A DNA stretch of 6,045 nt from Campylobacterales bacterium (lineage in GTDB: Bacteria > Campylobacterota > Campylobacteria > Campylobacterales > SZUA-545): assembly GCA_025800305.1 (NCBI GenBank), contig JAOXRY010000191.1, positions 1 to 6,045 on the forward strand, read 5' to 3'. Within the stretch, counting starts at the first letter, position 1. Each line of letters opens with the position of its first letter. The notes beneath the pieces were generated by a model. That model saw only the letters and a list, made by a program, of their open reading frames with translations. It was not told where the DNA came from and did not search any database. Made by a program: the position numbers and the translations under genes. Below, piece after piece: positions 1-6,045 of this stretch.

Positions 1-1343
1 CTCCAGATATCACCAGCTTCAACTGTGTGAGAAGTTAGAACGTTACCGTTTGCGTCTTTTACTTCCATAGTACCAGCTTCAGCAACTTCAAATGTAGTTG
101 GATGAGAACCGTATTCTTCAGCTTTTTGCGCCATTAGACCAACATTTGCAACGTTACCCATAGAAGAAACATCATATTTCCCATTTTTAACACAATCATC
201 AACCATTCCTTGGTGGAATCTTCCGTATGAGCTATCAGGAATAACAGCTACACACTCTTCTAATTCCCCTGCTGGGTTCCACATCTTACCACCGTCTCTA
301 ACAACAACAGGCATTGAAGCATCAATAATAATATCGTTATTTGCATGTAGATTTGTGATTCCATTATCTGAATCAACCATCGCCATTGGTGGTTGCGTTT
401 TATAGCACTCCTCAATTTCTACTTTAATTTCGGTTTCTTTAGCTGAACCTGCGATCTTCTTATATAGATCTCCAAGACCTAGATTTGGATTAACACCACA
501 AGCATCTAGTTCGCTACCAAATTTTTCAAAAACTGGCTTGTAGTAAACTCTAATAGCATGACCAAACATAATTGGATCAGAAACTTTCATCATTGTTGCT
601 TTAAGGTGTAATGACCATAAAACGTTGTTTGCTTTTGCTTCATCTAAAGTTTTTTGGTAGAAAGCTTGTAGTTTTGATACAGACATAAATGTTGTATCAA
701 CTACTTCTTTATCAAGAACAGGAACTTCCTTTAAACATTTACCATTTAAGTTAATAGTAATTGTTTGTTGACCATCAATAATTACCGATTTTTCATTTCC
801 ATAAAAATCACTATTTCCATCCATATGGGAAACATACGCTTTTGAAGGGGACTCAAAGTCTTTTAATTTATGAGGATTTTTTTGTGCAAAATTTTTAACA
901 GCAGCAGCGGCACGTCTATCTGAGTTTCCTTCTCTAAGAACTGGATTAACAGCAGAACCTAAACAAGTTGAATACTTTTCTTTTATTGCTTTTTCTTCAT
1001 CATTTTTTGGATCTTCTGGGAAATCTGGTAGGTCAAAACCTTGTCCTTGAAGTTCAGCAATACAAGCTTTTAATTGTGTGATTGAAGCTGAAATATTAGG
1101 AAGTTTAATTACATTTCCTTCAGCTGTTTTAACAACCTCTCCAAGTTTTGCCAACAGGTCTTCCATCTGTTGTTCTGGCTTTAGTTTGTCAGAAAAAGTT
1201 GCAATAACTCTTCCTGCTAGTGAAATGTCTCTTTGTTCAACATCAACACCACCAGTGTTACAAAACTTTTCTACGATAGGTAGAAATGAGTAAGTTGCTA
1301 AAGCTGGAGCTTCATCAATTTTTGTCCAAATAATCTTTGACAT
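1..1343 (-). CDS. icd: Monomeric NADP-dependent isocitrate dehydrogenase, N-terminal 447 residues (3' end outside window)
   Basis: Oxidatively decarboxylates isocitrate to 2-oxoglutarate with NADP in the cytoplasm (TCA cycle). This is the large single-chain type (about 740 residues), unrelated in length to the 45-kDa dimeric enzyme. The open frame reads MSKIIWTKIDEAPALATYSF from the ATG at 1341-1343 and stays open for 447 codons to the left edge, so about 300 C-terminal residues are missing. The substrate motif GSAVNPVLREGNSDRR lies at residues 129-144. By the Azotobacter enzyme its Ser130, Asn133, Arg137 and Arg143 match isocitrate-binding Ser132, Asn135, Arg139 and Arg145, and Lys253 in LKATMMKVSDPIMFGH matches Lys255. 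Asp341 (IIDASMP) and Tyr411 (EEYGSH) probably match metal-binding Asp350 and catalytic Tyr420; these numbers are from memory. The NADP-specificity residues fall outside the window. A good ribosome binding site precedes the start. It lies downstream of mltG on the same strand but has its own candidate promoter. Confidence 0.96.
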   Translation of the reverse strand, partial: MSKIIWTKIDEAPALATYSFLPIVEKFCNTGGVDVEQRDISLAGRVIATFSDKLKPEQQMEDLLAKLGEVVKTAEGNVIKLPNISASITQLKACIAELQGQGFDLPDFPEDPKNDEEKAIKEKYSTCLGSAVNPVLREGNSDRRAAAAVKNFAQKNPHKLKDFESPSKAYVSHMDGNSDFYGNEKSVIIDGQQTITINLNGKCLKEVPVLDKEVVDTTFMSVSKLQAFYQKTLDEAKANNVLWSLHLKATMMKVSDPIMFGHAIRVYYKPVFEKFGSELDACGVNPNLGLGDLYKKIAGSAKETEIKVEIEECYKTQPPMAMVDSDNGITNLHANNDIIIDASMPVVVRDGGKMWNPAGELEECVAVIPDSSYGRFHQGMVDDCVKNGKYDVSSMGNVANVGLMAQKAEEYGSHPTTFEVAEAGTMEVKDANGNVLTSHTVEAGDIW

Positions 1344-1349
1344 TATATT

Positions 1350-1355
1350 TCCCTT
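1350..1355 (-). promoter_or_regulatory. Ribosome binding site of icd
   Basis: On the minus strand AAGGGA lies 6 bases before the ATG at 1343. It is the clearest purine-rich Shine-Dalgarno match in this gap and fixes the icd start. Confidence 0.7.
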
Positions 1356-1381
1356 TTTATGTGATAGTTTTACTTTCCAAG

Positions 1382-1387
1382 ATTGTA
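1382..1387 (-). promoter_or_regulatory. Candidate extended -10 promoter element for icd
   Basis: The minus strand reads TGTTACAAT. TACAAT matches five of six bases of the TATAAT consensus, and a TG one base upstream gives an extended -10. The upstream stretch is T-rich with no good -35 box, which is common in Campylobacterota. Transcription would start near 1375 and leave a leader of about 32 bases. I see no hairpin plus T-run terminator between mltG and icd in this 93-base gap, so read-through from mltG is also possible. Confidence 0.45.
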
Positions 1388-1436
1388 ACATTAATAGAGA
1401 AAATAAAGATGGTTTTAAGGAAAAAATGATGGGGTA

Positions 1437-2423
1437 TTAGTTGGAATTGTTTCTTTTATATACACTTTTTTGTTTTTTTCTAATGTTTCTTAGGTGGGTA
1501 TTGTAGCTTCTTGTAAAGTCGTGAACACCATCTTTGTTCTTCATAAAATAGAGATAATCAGTTTTTGCAGGATATATAGCAGCTAAAATCGCCTCTTTTT
1601 GAACCATACAAACAGGATTTTTAGGAAGACCATAGTGTTTATATGTGTTGTAGCTTGACTTATCTTCTCTAATTCTTTTTGGAGTTATTTTTATATGGGA
1701 GTATTTTCCGTAATTTAAAGTACCATCCATTTGGAGTTTCATACGTTTTTTCAATCTATTGTAAATTACAGAAGAAACCAGAGCCATCTCTTTTTTGTTT
1801 GCTGCTTCTTTTTGGATAACTGAGGCTAACGTTACTAAATGTAACCACTTTTTACTGTTGTAAGAACCAAAAACTTTTACTGAGAGATTCTTATGAAAAA
1901 TATTAGATCTTTTAAGGAGCAGATCTATCAATCCTTCCTCATCAATGCCTATTGGAACTTTATATGTATTAGGGACAATATAGCCTTCTTTAAAGGGTGC
2001 TTTTAATTTATAAAGATCCCAAAGTTTATCTCCATTGAGTCCTAACTTTTGTCCTACTTCTTCTAAGGCTATTATTGTGGTTTCGCCAGGAATAATTTTT
2101 ATCTCTCTCATTGCTGCTTTGGAAGAGACTAAAGCATGGAGAAAATCTCCCTTTTTAATTTTTTCTTTTCCAATATCAATCCATCCGCTCTGTGGAGATC
2201 CCATAAAACGAATAATAATCGTATCAAGTTTTGTAACGTCGTAACTATCTTTTTCTAAGGTTCTAAAAAACCCATTTATAGATCCACGGGGAATTTCTAT
2301 TACAGGTTTTGTTGAGATTTCAATATTAAGATAGTAGAGAAAAGTAATAAGCGTAAAAAGAAATAGATGAGCTGTGAAATAAGCTTTTCTGATTTTTTTT
2401 GCTGTTCTGACTGTTACAACCAT
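1437..2423 (-). CDS. mltG: Endolytic murein transglycosylase MltG (YceG family)
   Basis: MltG cleaves nascent peptidoglycan strands next to the membrane with 1,6-anhydro ends and is thought to set glycan chain length. The 328-residue protein is close to the E. coli length (340). Residues 15-33 (YFTAHLFLFTLITFLYYLN) form one transmembrane anchor after a basic cytoplasmic tail, so the rest is periplasmic. A LysM-like region falls at about 40-110, then the YceG catalytic domain at about 110-318. Family motifs are EGYIVPNTYKV (146-156), LASVIQKEA (199-207), YNRLKKRMKLQMDGTLNYG (221-239), YNTYKHYGLPKNP (258-270) and PAKTDYLYF (285-293). Glu206 aligns with catalytic Glu218 of the E. coli enzyme, so activity is expected. 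The residue two before it is Gln204, where most homologues have Glu. The ATG at 2421-2423 has only a weak Shine-Dalgarno (AAAAGTAG). The gene is divergent from the AsmA-like gene and upstream of icd. Confidence 0.93.
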   Translation of the reverse strand: MVVTVRTAKKIRKAYFTAHLFLFTLITFLYYLNIEISTKPVIEIPRGSINGFFRTLEKDSYDVTKLDTIIIRFMGSPQSGWIDIGKEKIKKGDFLHALVSSKAAMREIKIIPGETTIIALEEVGQKLGLNGDKLWDLYKLKAPFKEGYIVPNTYKVPIGIDEEGLIDLLLKRSNIFHKNLSVKVFGSYNSKKWLHLVTLASVIQKEAANKKEMALVSSVIYNRLKKRMKLQMDGTLNYGKYSHIKITPKRIREDKSSYNTYKHYGLPKNPVCMVQKEAILAAIYPAKTDYLYFMKNKDGVHDFTRSYNTHLRNIRKKQKSVYKRNNSN

Positions 2424-2455
2424 TCATTTGCTACTTTTTATTTTTTAGAGAAATT

Positions 2456-2461
2456 ATTATA
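2456..2461 (-). promoter_or_regulatory. Candidate -10 box of the mltG promoter
   Basis: A perfect TATAAT on the minus strand (ATTATA on the plus strand), 32 bases upstream of the mltG ATG. No convincing -35 box lies 16-19 bases upstream; a weak TTACCA lies somewhat further away. Transcription would start near 2449 with a leader of about 25 bases. Confidence 0.55.
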
Positions 2462-2489
2462 CTAGATAGATGATAGATCTGTGGTAAAA

Positions 2490-2499
2490 AGTTTAAACT
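2490..2499. repeat. Perfect 10-base palindrome in the divergent promoter region
   Basis: AGTTTAAACT is a perfect inverted repeat covering the candidate -35 of the AsmA-like gene. It lies about 30 bases upstream of the mltG -10. Its position would suit a repressor or activator site, but a 10-base palindrome of A/T-rich sequence can also arise by chance, so no binding protein is proposed. Confidence 0.3.
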
Positions 2500-2521
2500 G
2501 TTTAAAAGAATTTGATAAAAT
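2492..2521 (+). promoter_or_regulatory. Candidate sigma-70-type promoter of the AsmA-like gene
   Basis: The plus strand has TGATAAAAT at 2513-2521, an extended -10 whose hexamer TAAAAT matches five of six consensus bases. A weak -35 (TTTAAA, 2492-2497, four of six) lies 18 bases upstream. Transcription would start near 2528, about 25 bases before the ATG. The -35 sits inside the palindrome at 2490-2499. Confidence 0.5.
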
Positions 2522-2552
2522 AAGCAATGATTAATTTTTCTAAAGATCTTAA

Positions 2553-5120
2553 ATGCCAATAGTAGCGAAAAAAATACTTCTAGGTTTTTTAGCAGCTTTT
2601 ACTGCTGTAACTATTTCAACAATTACAGCCTTGTTTGTTGGTTTTGATATTGACAAGATCTCAGCTGGTTCTGTTGAGATAGAGAAAATGGATATTGACA
2701 TTGATGATAAGCTAAATGTACGAATAAAAAAGCTTGTCATTGGAAAAGATGATTCTAAGACTCCTCCTGAAGAGTTGGTCAAAAGAATTAAGAGAGGATT
2801 TTTTTTCTCTTATTTTTTTAATTCATTTATTATCGAAGAACTTATTGTTGCTGAGGAGACATTAAGAGTAGAACTTTTAAAAAACAAACTTTTAATTGAG
2901 CATGAAAAAGGAACTGTTAAGGCAGATGTAGGTTGGAATGACCCAGCCATTACATTAGATTTAAAAGAGATTAATTATCCAGATCTTAATGCTTCTGGTA
3001 AAGCAGTTGTGACTTTTGATATTTTAAAAAATAGTTTTCATGGAACTTTTGATGGACTTGATGTCCGTGGAAGATTTCAAGGTGAGATTAGTGATGAAAT
3101 TTTCCATGTTGAAATCATAGACTCTTACACCAACTCTATTGAAAAAATAGGAGCTATACTGCCTTTAGAAGATGAAGTTAAAGAGTGGATTTATAGACGA
3201 CCAGTTTCCAGTGAATATTTTGTAAAGAATATAAAAATAGGGGTTAACCTTAAAACGGGAGAATTTTTATTAGATAAGTTTGAAATAGATCTTCAAGCTT
3301 CCAATGTTACTACAAAGTTTGATGACAATCTACCTTCTGTTTTTATTCCTCTTGCAAAGGTTAAAGTAAAAAATGGAGATGTTTTAATCACAGGAAAAAA
3401 CTGTGATTATGAAAGAGAAAAGCTAGATTTACAAGTAAAAATCTCATCTTTGATTAAAGACAAATTAGATGTTTTTATCAACATAAAAACCAATACTAGA
3501 TTCAACCAAACAATAAGAAAGACACTTAAAAACTACAACGTAGATCTGAATATTGACCAAAAATCAGGCGATATTTATAGCGATGTAACCATCATAATGG
3601 GACTTAATAATGACAAATTTGGAGTTGATATAAACAGTAAATTGAAAGATGGAAAAGTTTCTATTGAAGGTTACCCTTTTCTTTTTAATAATTTGGACTT
3701 AGAGTTTAATGGAAAGAAAATATTTATAGATACAGATATTGTTACAAAATTAAATCAAAAGATCTCTGTGAAGATTGATGGAAAAGTTAAAAATAAGAAA
3801 GTTCTTTCAACAGTTTTAATTAGAGATCTTAAGACTCTTGATGGAAAAGCCCTTAATATAAAGAATGAAACATCAGATCTAATTATTGAGTGGATTGATG
3901 GTTTGAAAATCTATTCAAAAGAGCTGGGAGTTAGTTTTGATGTTAAAGATGAACGTTACATCCTTGGAGTAGACACTTTTCAAAAAATCATTAAGAATTC
4001 TAAACTGCTTAATTTCTTTGGTGTAGATGACGGAACTTTTAAAATGGTTGGAGAAAAAGAAGGTCTAAAAGGTACTTTTCATTTACAAACAAAAGATCCT
4101 ATCTTTCTCTCAAAAAATGGAAATATTAATCAGGTGAATTTAGAGTTTGTTAAAAAGAATGGAGAAACTGAAGCAGTTATAAATGAAAAAGTTTCAATGA
4201 TTATAAATGAAGAAAAGTTGAAAGTATTTATTGATGATATAGATCTTAACGTGACAAAGTTTGTAGACTATGGGCTGGAAAACAAAGATACTAATCTTTC
4301 AGATGAAAAGGAAGAAGATAGTAAAGAGTTAGTGATAAATGGTGTAAACTCTGGATTTGTATATAAAAAACAAAGCATAAAACCTGATTGGTACTCTGTT
4401 TACTCCAATGAACAAAAATCTCTTATACAACTAAAAAGAAAAGATGCAGAAATTTTATTTGAAAAGCAAGGAGAGAGTGTTACCTTACGATGTAAAAAAA
4501 TAGATCCTGCTTTTACAAGTGCCATGTTTAATGTTGAAATTATTGGAGATGAGGGGCATTGGAGTTTAATAAGTTATGGAAATACTTCAGACAAAGAACT
4601 TTATGGTGTAATAAAAATTAAAGACATGACTTTAAAACAGGCAACAGCAGTTATGAATATTGTTGCTGTTTTAAATACTATTCCAGCATTAGTACAGTTT
4701 AAAAGTCCTGGTTTTACAAGTGATGGCTATACCATAGAAAACGGGATTATCGATTTTTACTATGGAGGAGATAAAATATTTTTCAAAGCCATAAGAATTA
4801 TTGGTGTTAATACAGATATTATAGGACAAGGAAGTGTTGATCTAAAAACAAAAAAACTAGATCTGGCTCTTAGTGTTAATACAGTTAAAGGACTTAGCAA
4901 TTTAATAGGAAGTATTCCTCTAATTAATTATATTCTTCTTGATAGAGAAAAGACGATTGGTACTGTAGTCAAAGTAGAAGGGACATTTGATAAACCAGAA
5001 GTAAAAACCAGTGTTTCAACTGATGTAGTCCTCTATCCATTTCAAGTTTTAAAAAGAATTATACTTCTTCCAAAATATCTTTTAAGTGATGAAAAAGAGA
5101 GTGGAGAGTTCTCTGAGTAA
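2553..5120 (+). CDS. AsmA/YhdP-like envelope protein with AsmA-type C-terminal domain
   Basis: An 855-residue envelope protein of the AsmA-like group (relatives: YhdP, TamB, AsmA), whose studied members are thought to bridge the periplasm and move phospholipid between inner and outer membrane. Residues 7-30 form one N-terminal membrane anchor (KILLGFLAAFTAVTISTITA). From about 35 to 720 the chain is almost wholly alternating polar and hydrophobic short strands, as expected for a long beta groove. Residues 730-840 carry the AsmA-like C-terminal signature: GQGSVDLKTKKLDLALSV (758-775), LIGSIPLINYILL (784-796), VEGTFDKPEV (808-817), ending VLKRIILLP (832-840). A charged Asp/Glu/Lys-rich linker at 576-592 may separate two parts of the groove. 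An in-frame TAA directly before the ATG (2550-2552) rules out an upstream extension. The Shine-Dalgarno is weak. The downstream DUF2400 gene overlaps its 3' end, so the two form an operon. The exact substrate cannot be read from sequence. Confidence 0.88.
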   Translation: MPIVAKKILLGFLAAFTAVTISTITALFVGFDIDKISAGSVEIEKMDIDIDDKLNVRIKKLVIGKDDSKTPPEELVKRIKRGFFFSYFFNSFIIEELIVAEETLRVELLKNKLLIEHEKGTVKADVGWNDPAITLDLKEINYPDLNASGKAVVTFDILKNSFHGTFDGLDVRGRFQGEISDEIFHVEIIDSYTNSIEKIGAILPLEDEVKEWIYRRPVSSEYFVKNIKIGVNLKTGEFLLDKFEIDLQASNVTTKFDDNLPSVFIPLAKVKVKNGDVLITGKNCDYEREKLDLQVKISSLIKDKLDVFINIKTNTRFNQTIRKTLKNYNVDLNIDQKSGDIYSDVTIIMGLNNDKFGVDINSKLKDGKVSIEGYPFLFNNLDLEFNGKKIFIDTDIVTKLNQKISVKIDGKVKNKKVLSTVLIRDLKTLDGKALNIKNETSDLIIEWIDGLKIYSKELGVSFDVKDERYILGVDTFQKIIKNSKLLNFFGVDDGTFKMVGEKEGLKGTFHLQTKDPIFLSKNGNINQVNLEFVKKNGETEAVINEKVSMIINEEKLKVFIDDIDLNVTKFVDYGLENKDTNLSDEKEEDSKELVINGVNSGFVYKKQSIKPDWYSVYSNEQKSLIQLKRKDAEILFEKQGESVTLRCKKIDPAFTSAMFNVEIIGDEGHWSLISYGNTSDKELYGVIKIKDMTLKQATAVMNIVAVLNTIPALVQFKSPGFTSDGYTIENGIIDFYYGGDKIFFKAIRIIGVNTDIIGQGSVDLKTKKLDLALSVNTVKGLSNLIGSIPLINYILLDREKTIGTVVKVEGTFDKPEVKTSVSTDVVLYPFQVLKRIILLPKYLLSDEKESGEFSE

Positions 5121-5865
5121 AACTAAAGAACTACTAGAAAATGAGTATATAAAATATAACACTATAGAAGCCGTTTCTAGAACAAACTTAGATCCTATAT
5201 TAATAGCAAAAAAATACAGTGATGAAAGTATATCTTTAATCTGTGCCTTATTTGCTTATGGAAATGTAACAGCTATTGTTAAGTTTTTAGAAAGCTTAGA
5301 CTTTTCCCTTTTAGAAAAAAGTCCTGAATTAATTGAAAAAAAATTGGCTAACCACTATTATAGATTTCAAAAAGCTGATGACGTCATTAATCTTTTTAAG
5401 TCATTAAGAAAATTAAAAGATATTGATTCAATTGAAACTCTTTTTTTTGAAGGATATAACAAAGAGGAAAGTGTACTTGATGGTCTGGAGGTTGTGATTT
5501 CTAAGATCTTAACTCTTGAAAACCCACATACAAAAGGATATGACTTTTTAGTAGGAAGACCTCCTCAAAAAGAGAAGACAGCTGGACAGTCAACATTAAA
5601 AAGATGGAATATGTATCTAAGATGGATGATACGAAAAGATAACATAGATCTAGGACTTTGGAATGATAAACCTAAAAAGGATCTTATACTACCTTTAGAT
5701 ACCCACACTTTTAAAGTTTCCCATAAGTTGAAACTATTAAAAAGAAAGAGTTATGATTTAAAGTCTTCTTTACTTATCACAGAAAAATTACAAAAATTTG
5801 ATAGAAAAGATCCAGTAAAATATGACTTTGCTCTTTACCGAATTGGACAGAACAACCTCCTCTAA
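5089..5865 (+). CDS. DUF2400 / TIGR02757 family protein of unknown function
   Basis: A soluble protein of about 258 residues with no signal peptide or membrane segment, matching the conserved TIGR02757/DUF2400 family over its whole length. Recognisable blocks (numbered from the ATG at 5089) are LICALFAYGN (50-59), LKRWNMYLRWMIRKD (170-184), LPLDTHTFKVSHKLKLL (201-217) and KFDRKDPVKYDFALYRIG (236-253). The family has no established function that I know of. The DTH block resembles the catalytic-Asp segment of HhH-GPD DNA glycosylases (see findings). The reading frame overlaps the end of the AsmA-like gene by about 30 bases, which implies translational coupling. The start is uncertain: GTG at 5086, ATG at 5089 and GTG at 5101 are all in frame and none has a good Shine-Dalgarno. 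ATG 5089 is chosen because ATG is the commonest start. The stop at 5863-5865 is followed by an 87-base gap before ccoN, with no terminator hairpin seen. Confidence 0.88.
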   Translation: MKKRVESSLSKTKELLENEYIKYNTIEAVSRTNLDPILIAKKYSDESISLICALFAYGNVTAIVKFLESLDFSLLEKSPELIEKKLANHYYRFQKADDVINLFKSLRKLKDIDSIETLFFEGYNKEESVLDGLEVVISKILTLENPHTKGYDFLVGRPPQKEKTAGQSTLKRWNMYLRWMIRKDNIDLGLWNDKPKKDLILPLDTHTFKVSHKLKLLKRKSYDLKSSLLITEKLQKFDRKDPVKYDFALYRIGQNNLL

Positions 5866-5906
5866 ACTACAAGAAAAAATTAAGCTTAAACTAAACTTGA
5901 ATTAAG

Positions 5907-5912
5907 TATGAT
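5907..5912 (+). promoter_or_regulatory. Weak candidate -10 box upstream of ccoN
   Basis: TATGAT matches five of six bases of TATAAT and lies about 40 bases before the ccoN ATG, in the AT-rich 87-base gap after the DUF2400 gene. The possible -35 (CTTAAA, 5885-5890) is poor. I looked for an FNR-type site (TTGAT-N4-ATCAA) and did not find one in the visible part. Confidence 0.3.
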
Positions 5913-5938
5913 CTAAGTGTACAGGTTTGTTAAATTTT

Positions 5939-5946
5939 AAAGGAGG
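5939..5946 (+). promoter_or_regulatory. Strong ribosome binding site of ccoN
   Basis: AAAGGAGG, a near-perfect complement of the 16S rRNA 3' end, is centred about 10 bases before the ATG at 5953, with a spacer of 6 bases. It is by far the strongest Shine-Dalgarno in the window and agrees with high expression of a respiratory oxidase. Confidence 0.85.
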
Positions 5947-5952
5947 TTGTAC

Positions 5953-6045
5953 ATGCAGTCTAATGCTGTTCAGTACGATTACTCGATTGCCAAATTATTT
6001 ACCTTAACAATGGTAATTTTTGGTATTATCGGTATGGTTGTTGGT
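5953..6045 (+). CDS. ccoN: cbb3-type cytochrome c oxidase subunit I, N-terminal 31 residues (rest outside window)
   Basis: CcoN is the haem-copper catalytic subunit of the high-affinity cbb3 oxidase, which reduces oxygen in the inner membrane at low oxygen tension. Only the first 31 codons are present, with no stop before the right edge. The visible start is MQSNAVQYDYSIAKLF, followed by a hydrophobic run (about residues 15-31) that begins the first transmembrane helix. The YDYS-AK-F pattern followed by a Gly-rich hydrophobic helix is what I recall for CcoN of Campylobacterota. The haem and copper ligands lie outside the window. The strong Shine-Dalgarno fixes the start. The identity rests on a short segment, so it is likely rather than certain; ccoO, ccoQ and ccoP would be expected next. 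Confidence 0.75.
   Translation, partial: MQSNAVQYDYSIAKLFTLTMVIFGIIGMVVG

Noticed and set aside
1078..1293. Plus-strand open frame of 71 codons
   Set aside because: It lies wholly antisense to the well-supported icd coding region and its product has no recognisable features.
1344..1436. Terminator between mltG and icd
   Set aside because: No G/C-rich hairpin followed by a T-run is found on the minus strand in this gap.
1779..1821. MltG as a catalytically dead variant because of IQKE
   Set aside because: By counting along the E. coli sequence as I recall it, the catalytic residue is the second Glu of EKE, which is present here as Glu206.
2035..2244. Plus-strand open frame of 69 codons
   Set aside because: It is antisense inside mltG, whose motifs are continuous across this stretch.
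2549..2782. Minus-strand open frame of 77 codons
   Set aside because: It is antisense to the start of the AsmA-like gene, and its Ser/Ile-rich product looks like a shadow of the A/T-rich coding strand.
2393..5448. Three T8 tracts (2393-2400, 2799-2806, 5441-5448) as phase-variation switches
   Set aside because: Each lies in an intact frame, encodes ordinary Lys or Phe codons, and about this many 8-base A or T runs are expected by chance at this base composition.
5879..5907. TTAAGCTTAA palindrome and the ACTT/AAGT inverted repeat after DUF2400 as a terminator
   Set aside because: The stems are short and A/T-rich and no T-run follows, so they do not make a credible intrinsic terminator.

Overview
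The window is ordinary chromosomal DNA from an AT-rich bacterium (about one third G+C by eye). It most likely comes from the Campylobacterota, for example a Sulfurimonas-, Sulfurovum- or Arcobacter-like organism. The taxonomic clues are a monomeric-type isocitrate dehydrogenase, a CcoN N-terminus of the form used in that phylum, a DUF2400/TIGR02757 protein, and a strong preference for A/T-rich codons. The assignment is an inference from gene content and protein style, not from a search.

Layout. Two genes lie on the minus strand in the left part: the N-terminal 447 residues of the monomeric NADP-type isocitrate dehydrogenase (icd, running off the left edge) and, 93 bases upstream of it, mltG (1437-2423), a membrane-anchored endolytic murein transglycosylase. 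A 129-base divergent intergenic region follows, with a promoter-like element for each direction. Three genes then lie on the plus strand: a large AsmA/YhdP-like envelope protein (2553-5120), a DUF2400 protein that overlaps its end (about 5089-5865), and the first 31 codons of ccoN, the catalytic subunit of cbb3-type cytochrome c oxidase, which runs off the right edge. There is no gene-free stretch above 300 bases and no sign of a tRNA, rRNA, CRISPR array, insertion sequence, prophage or attachment site.

How the genes work together. They do not form one pathway. mltG and the AsmA-like gene are divergently paired and both act at the cell envelope (peptidoglycan strand termination, and probable lipid traffic between the membranes). 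The AsmA-like and DUF2400 genes overlap and are almost certainly co-transcribed. icd and ccoN are core energy-metabolism genes at the flanks, each with its own candidate promoter and ribosome binding site.

No clearly novel system is visible. The best points for a second look are a possible HhH-GPD DNA-glycosylase-like active site in the DUF2400 protein, a palindrome over the AsmA-like promoter, an unusual excess of AGATCT hexamers, and family-atypical residues next to the MltG catalytic glutamate.
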